NCBI GenBank assembly: GCA_902797105.1
Contig: CADBRL010000073.1
Coordinates: 1-28,607, forward strand
Reading direction: 5' to 3'
Source of the DNA: an uncultured Erysipelotrichaceae bacterium
GTDB taxonomy: Bacteria; Bacillota_I; Bacilli_A; RF39; UBA660
Length of the DNA stretch: 28,607 nt
Shown piece by piece: positions 22,348-28,607 of the stretch (positions within the stretch are counted from its first letter, which is position 1; the number at the start of each line of letters is the position of its first letter). The notes under the pieces are model-generated. The model worked only from the letters and a program-made list of their open reading frames with translations. It was not told the DNA's origin and made no database searches. A program made the translations under genes and the position numbers.

Positions 22348-23207
22348 ATATCTTTCCAACCTGCAATATCACTTATATCAAATTCATAGTTTAATTTCTT
22401 ATTATAAGCATCTTCGTATGCTTTTTTTCTTGCTTCATAGTCCACTTCAGCCATCTTTTTTGAGTCACTTCTTATACTTTCATTTACTTCTGGATAAATA
22501 ACTTTTATAATGCTCACTTCATACTTTACTTTATTGAATTCATCATTGTCTGTTATATTTGTATCAATCATTTTAACAAAGCATGAGATAATTGGTACAT
22601 CAAGTTCATGGGCAAATTGATATGCACCTCGTTTACATGGCCGAGGAAGTCTATAATTGAACCACATTTCTTCTTCAGGATATATTAAGACAAAATCACC
22701 TTTTGCTAAAATCTTTTTTAGTTCGGGAATAAATTTTTTAATTATGTAATTTGGACTTTTTGATAACGGTATGATTTCAATGTTATTAAATAAAAAACCT
22801 AAGAAACCTGGCATTGCTAAATTAGTATCTTGCACTACGATGTACAGTTTTTTATGTAATTTTACTTCTACTATTTTTCGTACGTTATAACTATCTAGCG
22901 GATTAAAATGATTGCTTGTTATAATTGCACCTTTAGATAAATCAGCCGAATCTAGTTTTTCTAAGCCATTAATTATAATGTCAGGGTATAATTCTTTACT
23001 TATTTTTTTTACTGTTTTGTTTGCTATTTTATTTTTAATAAAATAACTTAACTTTTTCTTATTTTTATAAAAGTCATCTATATATTTTTGAATTTCATCA
23101 TCAGATAAATTTGGGTCGCCGATTTCTACTTTTTTATTAAGTTCATTATTTTCAATGTTTTTTTTAATATTGTTTATAACTTCCTTTTTACTACCTCCGA
23201 TTATCAT
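22344..23207 (-). CDS. PlsC-like acyltransferase, last gene of the operon
   Basis: A 287-residue acyltransferase. After a charged N-terminus (about 1-75, rich in Lys/Asp), SNHFNPLDSYNVR (98-110) holds canonical NHxxxxD and IYPEEEMWFNYRLPRP (175-190) the second motif with Glu. Members use acyl-CoA or acyl-ACP. Here the operon encodes a dedicated ACP and ligase, so acyl-ACP is the likely donor, with the glycosyltransferase product as acceptor; this is inference. Its ATG overlaps the GT8-like stop (ATGA), pointing to translational coupling. No membrane helix is obvious, so it probably binds the membrane surface. It shares the motif layout of the convergent acyltransferase. Confidence 0.8.
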   Translation of the reverse strand: MIIGGSKKEVINNIKKNIENNELNKKVEIGDPNLSDDEIQKYIDDFYKNKKKLSYFIKNKIANKTVKKISKELYPDIIINGLEKLDSADLSKGAIITSNHFNPLDSYNVRKIVEVKLHKKLYIVVQDTNLAMPGFLGFLFNNIEIIPLSKSPNYIIKKFIPELKKILAKGDFVLIYPEEEMWFNYRLPRPCKRGAYQFAHELDVPIISCFVKMIDTNITDNDEFNKVKYEVSIIKVIYPEVNESIRSDSKKMAEVDYEARKKAYEDAYNKKLNYEFDISDIAGWKDI

Positions 23208-24160
23208 AGACGTGTTTCTTTCCCACTTTCAAAAACATTTTTCAAAGTATTTTGAGTTCCAACTAAGCTTTTTGCTCGTGATACCATTAAGTCCATCCAC
23301 TCACTATCTTTTTTTCTATCCTCATCTGTATAACTATTTTTTATTTCTAATATTTCATTATAAAATGGTGTAAGAACAGCATATTTCCAAAAATAATCAT
23401 AGTATTGAACATCTTCATATTGCCATGGCTTTAAAAATAAATTGTAGTGGATAATTACTGGGTTTTCCACTTCTTTATTATTTGGATTAGGCATAGCATC
23501 ATAGATATCACTTAAATATTTAATATGTCCATAACACATAGAATTGATATAATCTTGGTCAGGTGCTATAACATCAAAGCCATATTTTGTATATAAATCT
23601 AGAAATTTTTCATCTATTTTTAATTCACGTAATTTCTTTGAATTCATAAGTAAAACTCCTGAATTAATGTATTTATCACGAGGAATACCTACGACCTCTT
23701 CAAAATAACTAGCTAGAATTTCATTATCAATTGTTGATTTGTCTACAATACATCCTAGATAATTATCACCTAAATCTTCATTATAAAGTCTAGATATGTC
23801 ATCGGAAATTACTGTATCAGCATCAATATATATGCATTTATCATACTTTGGAAACATGACCGGTATAAATAATCTGAAAAATATTGTTAATGTAAATGTG
23901 TATTCGCGTAATCTGTTTCCTAGTTTATCTGTTATCATACTTAAATTTTGATTCATTTTTGTTAAAATTATTTTTACATTGTCTGTTTCTAGTGATTTTA
24001 ATTTTTGGACATTTTCTTCACTTAAATTTTCATAAATCACATTTATATCGTAATTGTAATTATTATTTGCATTCATAATTAGTGACTTTATGGAAACTGC
24101 CACAAATTTTGCATAACCGTCATCAATCGCATAAAATATTGGTATCGTTACTTTATTCAT
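23204..24160 (-). CDS. GT8-family glycosyltransferase (second in operon)
   Basis: A 318-residue retaining glycosyltransferase (GT-A fold). Signs: IPIFYAIDDGY at the N-terminus, DxD as YIDADT (111-116), INSGVLLMN (165-173), APDQDYIN (199-206) and VIIHYN-x4-KPW near 235-246, all like GT8 glucosyl- and galactosyltransferases. Metal and UDP-sugar binding are expected at DxD. It overlaps its upstream GT8-like neighbour by 8 nt and the downstream acyltransferase by 4, so these proteins are made together. The acceptor is probably a lipid or a glycan; it cannot be chosen. Confidence 0.88.
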   Translation of the reverse strand: MNKVTIPIFYAIDDGYAKFVAVSIKSLIMNANNNYNYDINVIYENLSEENVQKLKSLETDNVKIILTKMNQNLSMITDKLGNRLREYTFTLTIFFRLFIPVMFPKYDKCIYIDADTVISDDISRLYNEDLGDNYLGCIVDKSTIDNEILASYFEEVVGIPRDKYINSGVLLMNSKKLRELKIDEKFLDLYTKYGFDVIAPDQDYINSMCYGHIKYLSDIYDAMPNPNNKEVENPVIIHYNLFLKPWQYEDVQYYDYFWKYAVLTPFYNEILEIKNSYTDEDRKKDSEWMDLMVSRAKSLVGTQNTLKNVFESGKETRL

Positions 24161-24968
24161 TTATATCCTCCTTAATTTTTTGATATTCTTCTAAGATATC
24201 ATCAAAATCATGACATTTTAAGATATCATGAAGTCTATCAATATTCCATGGTTTTACCTTTTGAGTTCTAAAATATGGAAAGAACTTAAAAGTTGTAGTA
24301 AAGTGTCTAAACACTGTATCTTTTTTCATGGCATGTTGTTCATTGTATTTTCTTTTAACTATTAGTTTTGGTTTGCAATATTTATTTAATGCAGATTGAT
24401 CAGGAAGAAGCATTTTCCTAGTACGACATATTTCACGTGACTTTTTAAAGCTTCCACTTTTCTTAATTAAATCTAAGTTCAAAAGCAAAACACCTGAATT
24501 TAAATAATCTTTTTTAATTTTATTTTTGCTGTAGAAATATTGGCCATAGAAATCTCTAGCACCAACTAATTCATACTTACTATTATCTATATCATAGAAT
24601 TCTTTAAAACTTCTTTTAGCTACGACATCATTATCTAAATATAGTATTTTACTAGGAATATCTGGTACTAAATCAGCATAAAGTCGTAACATGCAGTATG
24701 GTGTAAATAGCGTATCTATATTTGATGTTGGCATTTCTTCTAAAAAGAATTTTTCTACATCAATTAATTTTACAAAACTATCTTTATTTACTTCTTTAAC
24801 TAATTTATCTAGTTTTTTTATTGCTTTTTCACTTACACTCTTTTTATCCTCATAATTCATACTAAAAATGTAAATGTTTAAGTTTCCTTTTTCATGTTTT
24901 ATTAAAGATAAAATTGATATTATTAAACCATCTACAATGTTTGAGTCTCCACAATATAATATGTTCAT
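24153..24968 (-). CDS. GT8-like glycosyltransferase (first in operon)
   Basis: A 271-residue protein. ATG 24966-24968 is taken as the start because GAGG lies 6 nt upstream; an in-frame ATG at 24980 contains that site. DxD appears as YLDNDVV (about 110-116), with YLNSGVLLLN (155-164) and LPDQSALNKY (about 185-194), so the fold and cofactor site are intact. The C-terminal half is rich in basic and aromatic residues. It is less typical than the second GT8-like protein. With that enzyme it may add two sugars or two copies of one sugar. It starts 2 nt after the PPTase stop, so co-translation is likely. Confidence 0.8.
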   Translation of the reverse strand: MNILYCGDSNIVDGLIISILSLIKHEKGNLNIYIFSMNYEDKKSVSEKAIKKLDKLVKEVNKDSFVKLIDVEKFFLEEMPTSNIDTLFTPYCMLRLYADLVPDIPSKILYLDNDVVAKRSFKEFYDIDNSKYELVGARDFYGQYFYSKNKIKKDYLNSGVLLLNLDLIKKSGSFKKSREICRTRKMLLPDQSALNKYCKPKLIVKRKYNEQHAMKKDTVFRHFTTTFKFFPYFRTQKVKPWNIDRLHDILKCHDFDDILEEYQKIKEDINE

Positions 24969-24969
24969 T

Positions 24970-25428
24970 TTATACCTCATTTCTACATATAGCTATTAAA
25001 TACTCATCTTTGTCTATTATTTCAAAATTTTTTTCTAATTTGATAGTATCTACTCTTTCTATGCCATATAAAATACCTGTACCAAGCATCTTAACGTAAG
25101 CTTCTTTCATTACCCAAATTTTAGTAAAATCATACTCTTTATTCTTAGATTTTTTTATTATTTCTTGTTCTCTTGGTGTGAAATATTTATTTACTACGCT
25201 TGGTTTATAAGTTAAATATTCTAAATCTACACCTATTTCTTTGTCACTGGTTACTAAAACTGTCATATTTTTATCATGGCTTATGTTAAAATATAATTCA
25301 CTATTTTTTAAATATGGTTTTCCATGTTCATTATAAACTATATCTATGTTAGTTATATGTGTATCTTTTAGAGCCTTTGTTAATAACTCTTTTGATGATA
25401 TATTTTCTTCAAGATAAAGCTTATACAT
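24970..25428 (-). CDS. 4'-phosphopantetheinyl transferase (Sfp/AcpS-type fold)
   Basis: A 152-residue enzyme that moves the phosphopantetheine arm of CoA onto a carrier protein serine. It has NEHGKPYL (33-40), FNISHD (47-52), IGVDLE (65-70, metal ligands) and IWVMKEAYVK (104-113). Its length lies between AcpS (about 120) and Sfp (about 220). It overlaps the ACP gene by 8 nt, so the ACP is its obvious client. This makes the operon independent of the housekeeping AcpS. Confidence 0.9.
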   Translation of the reverse strand: MYKLYLEENISSKELLTKALKDTHITNIDIVYNEHGKPYLKNSELYFNISHDKNMTVLVTSDKEIGVDLEYLTYKPSVVNKYFTPREQEIIKKSKNKEYDFTKIWVMKEAYVKMLGTGILYGIERVDTIKLEKNFEIIDKDEYLIAICRNEV

Positions 25429-25645
25429 GACTACTTAAATAATTAATGATATCACCGACTGTTTGAATTTTTTTAATTTCTTTGTCTGGTATTTCTAATT
25501 CATATTTTGTTTCAATTTCTGAAATTAATGTTACTAAGTCAAGAGACTCTAAATCTAAGTCAGCTAGTAAATTAGTATTTTCATTAATACCCTTTTCTGG
25601 TACTTCTGCTATACCTGCAATTATTTTAATTATTTCTTCTTTCAT
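25421..25645 (-). CDS. Acyl carrier protein, dedicated
   Basis: A 74-residue acidic four-helix carrier with the phosphopantetheine site in DLESLDLVTLI, Ser34. The N-terminal MKEEIIKIIAGIAEVPEKGI and the C-terminal KKIQTVGDIINYLSS are typical of ACP. It has an AGGAGG site and its ATG overlaps the last base of the ligase stop (TAATG), so the two are made at a similar rate. Being within a ligase-PPTase-glycosyltransferase operon, it is unlikely to be the fatty-acid-synthesis ACP. Confidence 0.92.
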   Translation of the reverse strand: MKEEIIKIIAGIAEVPEKGINENTNLLADLDLESLDLVTLISEIETKYELEIPDKEIKKIQTVGDIINYLSSHV

Positions 25646-27216
25646 TATTCTTCCTCCATCACTTTATTTCTCAATATTTTTCTATTATTATTTTTTGGAA
25701 ATTCTTCATTTCTAAGTGTTACTAATGCAATTTGATGATTTTTAGGCACTTTGCTATTGTATTTGTATATAAGGCCATTAAAGTAATTAATATTTCCAAA
25801 ATATTCTTCGTTTGGATATATACTTGCTATAAGTTTATTATCTTTTTCGTAAACTATTACTTCACAAACACCTTTATCTTTTGATAACTTTTCTTCGATT
25901 GCTTCCGGAGAAATGTTTTCACCATTGCTTAATATAATTAAATTCTTTTTTCTTCCAGTTATGAATAAAAAATTATCTTTATCTAAATATCCAAAATCTC
26001 CAGTGTTAAAATATCCATTTTGCATAACTTCCTTAGTTGCTCTTTCATCTTTGTAATACCCTAGCATGACAATGTCACCTTTAACAATTATTTCATTATT
26101 TTCTATTTTTATGTCTGTATTACGAACTATTTGACCAACTGAGCCATCTTTGTAATATTCATTTCTATTAACGGCAAGAACTGGTGAACATTCTGTTATG
26201 CCATAGCCATTTAAAATTTCAATTCCTATACTTCTAAACCATTTAACATACTTTTTGTCAAGAAATGCCCCACCACAGATGATGTACTCAAGGTTACCTC
26301 CAAAACTTTCGTGAATAGATTTAAAGAAATATTTTCTTAAGTCTATTCCTATTTTAAGTAAGCTATTGCTTACATTAATCATTGCTTTTAATATTTTGTC
26401 TTTTTTTGTACTTCTGGCATTTTTCCAAATTTGTTTGTAGAAATTTTCTATAAAAACTGGAACTACAAACATCGTGTTTGGTTTTGCTTCTTTCATTTCT
26501 GGGACAACGTTTTTTAAACTATGATTTAAAAATACTGGAACTCCATAGTAAAATGGTTTAAGAACACTTGTTATTAAGCCAAAAGCATGGTGAAATGGTA
26601 AACAAGAAAATACTAATCCATTTGGTTTAAATAAACTACAAGCACCATAAATATCGCTTAAAATATTCTTTTCACTTAACATAACACCTTTACTGCTTCC
26701 AGTTGTTCCTGATGTGAAAAAAATTACTCTTTCTTTATTTTTTATTTTATTATCTTTAAATTCATATTTATTTTCATTAATAGTTTCTTCAATATCATTT
26801 ATAGAAAAACTTTTATATTTTTTTGTAATATTATCTATGTCTGTATAATCTGGTGAATAATAAATTATTTTACTATCACTTTTCTTAAGTAATTCATTTA
26901 TTTTTTGTTCATCTAAATCTTTATCAATTACTACTGCTATATTTTGACTAATTATAATACTAAAGAATAAAACTAAGTAATTGTAGGAATTTTCACCAAT
27001 TAAAGCTATGTGTTTTCCTTTATAATTGTTACTAAAATAATTTGACATAATTGTTACGTCATGATAAAAATCACCATAAGTTTTATTAATGTTTTCTTTT
27101 TTGGTATTCTTAAAAATAAAAGCTATAGCTTCTTCGTTTTTTTTATAATTTAATTCTAGAAGTTCTTTAAAACTCTTTAATTTTTTATGTTCATAATATG
27201 CATATGGTTTATTCAT
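25645..27216 (-). CDS. AMP-forming acyl ligase (ANL superfamily), first gene of the operon
   Basis: A 523-residue enzyme that activates a carboxylic acid with ATP and loads it as a thioester, here probably onto the operon's ACP. Start: ATG 27214-27216 after GGGTGG; upstream in-frame codons cross the promoter. Motifs: TSGTTGSSKGVML (A3, about 168-180), NGYGITECSP (A5, about 336-345), NTGDFGYLDKDNFLFITGRK (A7/A8, about 404-423) and NNNRKILRNK (A10, catalytic Lys about 513). It resembles long-chain acyl-ACP or CoA ligases rather than aminoacyl adenylation domains, so a fatty acid substrate is more likely than an amino acid. No membrane helix is clear. Confidence 0.88.
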   Translation of the reverse strand: MNKPYAYYEHKKLKSFKELLELNYKKNEEAIAFIFKNTKKENINKTYGDFYHDVTIMSNYFSNNYKGKHIALIGENSYNYLVLFFSIIISQNIAVVIDKDLDEQKINELLKKSDSKIIYYSPDYTDIDNITKKYKSFSINDIEETINENKYEFKDNKIKNKERVIFFTSGTTGSSKGVMLSEKNILSDIYGACSLFKPNGLVFSCLPFHHAFGLITSVLKPFYYGVPVFLNHSLKNVVPEMKEAKPNTMFVVPVFIENFYKQIWKNARSTKKDKILKAMINVSNSLLKIGIDLRKYFFKSIHESFGGNLEYIICGGAFLDKKYVKWFRSIGIEILNGYGITECSPVLAVNRNEYYKDGSVGQIVRNTDIKIENNEIIVKGDIVMLGYYKDERATKEVMQNGYFNTGDFGYLDKDNFLFITGRKKNLIILSNGENISPEAIEEKLSKDKGVCEVIVYEKDNKLIASIYPNEEYFGNINYFNGLIYKYNSKVPKNHQIALVTLRNEEFPKNNNRKILRNKVMEEE

Positions 27217-27259
27217 ACTTCCACCCCATGTGTTAAAAATCGCAATAACTCTATATATA

Positions 27260-27288
27260 ATTATATCATGTTTTTGACAGTTTGAAAA
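27260..27288 (-). promoter_or_regulatory. Promoter of the acyl ligase/ACP/glycosyltransferase operon
   Basis: Extended -10 TGATATAAT with TATAAT at the complement of 27260-27265; -35 TTTTCA (complement of 27283-27288) at 17 nt. Leader about 36 nt, with GGGTGG before the start. Confidence 0.65.
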
Positions 27289-27299
27289 CAAATTTTGTG

Positions 27300-27334
27300 T
27301 TTTATCAAACAAAAAGAATTAATTTGTATTCTTT
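27300..27334 (-). terminator. Probable terminator after the DUF4186 gene
   Basis: Minus strand AAAGAAT-ACAAATTA-ATTCTTT followed by TTGTTTG. The stop codon of the gene lies within the hairpin; the stem is AT-rich. Confidence 0.5.
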
Positions 27335-27684
27335 ATTAACTCTCTTTCTATCCATAACATTAGTAAATTTAGTATATACTCTTTTTCTTCGTTTGTTAAT
27401 TCTTTATTTTTAGAAATATGATGCCACTTGTAAAGGCATGACCTACAGCAACAGGCACAAGCATGCATTGCTATGAAGACTGGATGGTTCTTCATTGGTG
27501 TTTGCTTACCATCATTTTGGGGATTTGCTGGTCCTAGTTTTTCGTTTATAAAATCAATAGCATGACTTTTAATTTTATCTATTCCTTTTTCGTTAATGTA
27601 GTTTATTTCTTTGATTTTTAAATGAAAAGAATTTCTAAATTTTGATGTTTGTAACTTATTTAAAATTAGTTCATATCTATTCAT
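27319..27684 (-). CDS. DUF4186-family protein
   Basis: A 121-residue cytosolic protein of unknown function matching DUF4186: RNSFHLKIKEINYINEKG (17-34), NDGKQTPMKNHPVFIAMHAC (57-76) and CCCRSCLYKWHHI (77-89). The Cys-rich HACACCCRSC segment suggests a metal-binding site, likely zinc or iron. The family usually has HATATCCRxCLxxWH in this position, so the extra cysteines stand out. It overlaps the GNAT gene by 8 nt and shares its transcript. Confidence 0.8.
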   Translation of the reverse strand: MNRYELILNKLQTSKFRNSFHLKIKEINYINEKGIDKIKSHAIDFINEKLGPANPQNDGKQTPMKNHPVFIAMHACACCCRSCLYKWHHISKNKELTNEEKEYILNLLMLWIERELIKNTN

Positions 27685-28243
27685 TTTTAAAATATTCTTC
27701 TTTAGTTAATGAATATACACCAAGGTCACTACGATTACCTTCTTTGTCTAGTACTCTAGATTTTTGGGTTCCTTCGAATATCATGCCGGATTTTTCCATT
27801 ACTTTGCCACTTCCAGGGTTAAGTAACATGTATTCAGCGAAAATAGTTTCAGCTTCAGCTTCTTCAAAAAGAAATTTGATTACAGCTTTTAAACTTTCTG
27901 TTCCATATCCTTTTCCCCATGCATCTTCATCATAGCAATAACCTATTTCACATGTACCAAAACGTAAGTATTTTTTAGAACAAACATCTATTGTACCTAT
28001 CGGGGTATGACTTTCTTTTATTTCTACAAGCCATCTGTAAATAGTTGGGTCTTCGTATTCTTTTTCCCAAATTTCATAAAGTTTTTTGGTGTCCTCTACT
28101 GAGTTGTGTTTATCCCACATTGTGTATTTGCATACGCTTGGATTGCTGCACCAATGTTCATATGCATAAGGGGCATCTTCAATTGTTAGCTTTCTCAAAA
28201 TTAGTCTTTCTGTTTCTAAATTTTTTGTACCTATTTGTTTCAT
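27677..28243 (-). CDS. GNAT-family N-acetyltransferase (RimJ/RimL type)
   Basis: A 188-residue acetyltransferase: LETERLILRKLTIEDAPYAY (9-28) start, IGTIDV beta-strand, EIGYCYDEDAWGKGYGTESL (98-117) with the acetyl-CoA pyrophosphate loop, and GSGKVMEKSGMIFEGTQ near 148-164. RimJ/RimL-type enzymes modify protein N-termini, but many act on small molecules or antibiotics; this one's target is unknown. AGGAGG precedes the ATG by 7 nt. It overlaps DUF4186 downstream and follows a carboxymuconolactone decarboxylase fragment. Confidence 0.9.
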   Translation of the reverse strand: MKQIGTKNLETERLILRKLTIEDAPYAYEHWCSNPSVCKYTMWDKHNSVEDTKKLYEIWEKEYEDPTIYRWLVEIKESHTPIGTIDVCSKKYLRFGTCEIGYCYDEDAWGKGYGTESLKAVIKFLFEEAEAETIFAEYMLLNPGSGKVMEKSGMIFEGTQKSRVLDKEGNRSDLGVYSLTKEEYFKNE

Positions 28244-28262
28244 AATTGTACCTCCTAAATTT

Positions 28263-28406
28263 TTATAAATATATTTCTTTTGCTATATTAAATGCTGTCC
28301 AAGCTTTTAGCCATCCAACATAAAATGCTATGTTAGTTATTATGCCAGCCATTTCTTCTTTTGTTACTCCATTATTTTTGGTATTACTGTTGCAGAAAAA
28401 TAACAT
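28263..28406 (-). pseudogene. Truncated carboxymuconolactone decarboxylase (AhpD-like) remnant
   Basis: The 47-residue frame MLFFCNSNTKNNGVTKEEMA to TAFNIAKEIYL matches only the C-terminal half of CMD proteins: the GVTKEEMAGIITNIAFYVGW and KAWTAFN pattern. The N-terminal half with the CxxC active site is gone and normal proteins have around 100-130 residues. Just upstream an AGGA-type site and ATG read only MNKI then stop, so a deletion joined the old start region to the tail. It lies between tmRNA and the GNAT gene. Confidence 0.7.
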
Positions 28407-28447
28407 ATTATATTTTATTCATATAATCAATCTTTCCTTATAAATTT

Positions 28448-28453
28448 ATTATA
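28448..28453 (-). promoter_or_regulatory. Likely extended -10 promoter for the CMD remnant, GNAT and DUF4186 genes
   Basis: Minus strand TGTTATAAT with TATAAT at the complement of 28448-28453. No clear -35. It lies between the tmRNA terminator and the CMD remnant. Confidence 0.4.
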
Positions 28454-28489
28454 ACATATTTTTTATTTTTATTTTATATTTTTTAATAA

Positions 28490-28517
28490 AAATAAAAAGC
28501 CCTTAAAAAAGGCTTTG
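28490..28517 (-). terminator. tmRNA terminator
   Basis: Minus strand AAAGCC-TTTTTTAA-GGGCTTT followed by TTATTTTTATT, about 10 nt after the tmRNA CCA end. Confidence 0.8.
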
Positions 28518-28526
28518 ATATCAATT

Positions 28527-28607
28527 TGGTGGAGAAGAGGAGACTTGAACTCCTGTCCAATATACCCTATATCATAACATCTACAAGTTTAGGTAGATTT
28601 TGATTTC
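28527..28607 (-). ncRNA. ssrA: tmRNA (transfer-messenger RNA), 3' end; 5' part beyond the window
   Basis: Rescues stalled ribosomes. Minus strand: the T-arm AGGAG-TTCAAGT-CTCCT and acceptor strand CTTCTCC followed by encoded ACCA, ending at 28527. Upstream, ATCTAC-CTAAACTT-GTAGAT forms a pseudoknot-type stem seen in Firmicutes tmRNA. The tag reading frame and the 5' tRNA half are outside the window. Confidence 0.85.

Noticed and set aside
1..28607. CRISPR arrays, insertion sequences or a prophage
   Set aside because: No regularly spaced repeats, transposase or integrase motifs, or phage structural genes seen. The endolysin-like gene and XRE regulator alone do not support a prophage.
1..28607. 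Mycoplasma-type code (UGA as Trp)
   Set aside because: Trp is encoded by UGG and UGA terminates real genes, for example the SIS-domain gene and the second GT8 gene.

Overview
The window comes from an AT-rich, low-GC Gram-positive lineage (Firmicutes/Bacilli, near the Mollicutes or RF39-type gut bacteria). This rests on the S12/S7/EF-G and L11/L1/L10/L7-L12 operons, Firmicutes-like promoters, an L10-type mRNA leader, strong Shine-Dalgarno sites and a [FeFe] hydrogenase typical of strict anaerobes. UGA, UAA and UAG all act as stops and Trp is UGG, so the genetic code is the standard bacterial one, not the Mycoplasma code. The species cannot be named from sequence alone.

Left part (1-7.5 kb, almost all minus strand): the str operon (rpsL-rpsG-fusA, fusA running off the left edge), then a small operon of a prepilin-like peptide, a WYL regulator and a SIS-domain protein, then an isolated plus-strand 34-residue membrane peptide with its own promoter and terminator, then the two stalk/L1 operons (rplK-rplA and rplJ-rplL). 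rpoB/rpoC, which usually separate these operons, are absent. EF-G has NKME instead of NKMD, S12 has Ile in place of a near-universal Pro, and L11 carries an acidic tail.

Middle (7.6-14.8 kb): a membrane-anchored Ig-like protein (plus strand); two tandem membrane-tethered thioredoxin-like proteins; an [FeFe] hydrogenase directly downstream of a TetR-family regulator with a palindrome at its promoter; a DAACS-family carboxylate/amino-acid symporter; a SipW-type signal peptidase; and a double-HTH XRE regulator. Then come tRNA-Cys(GCA), a CarD-like regulator, two unknown proteins and the broken remains of a gene (16.6-16.9 kb).

Envelope region (16.9-21.5 kb, minus): a polytopic protein with a DUF4352-like outer domain, a triple-LysM protein, an anchored unknown protein, a PH-like protein, and an M23-like peptidase with two SH3 domains.

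Right part (21.5-27.3 kb) holds the most interesting locus. A tightly overlapping operon encodes an AMP-forming acyl ligase, a dedicated acyl carrier protein, a 4'-phosphopantetheinyl transferase, two GT8-like glycosyltransferases and a PlsC-like acyltransferase. A second PlsC-like acyltransferase is encoded convergently, probably from a leaderless mRNA. Together they look like a self-contained pathway that activates a fatty or other carboxylic acid on its own carrier and builds an acylated glycoconjugate. The window ends with DUF4186 and GNAT genes, a truncated carboxymuconolactone decarboxylase remnant, and the 3' end of tmRNA.
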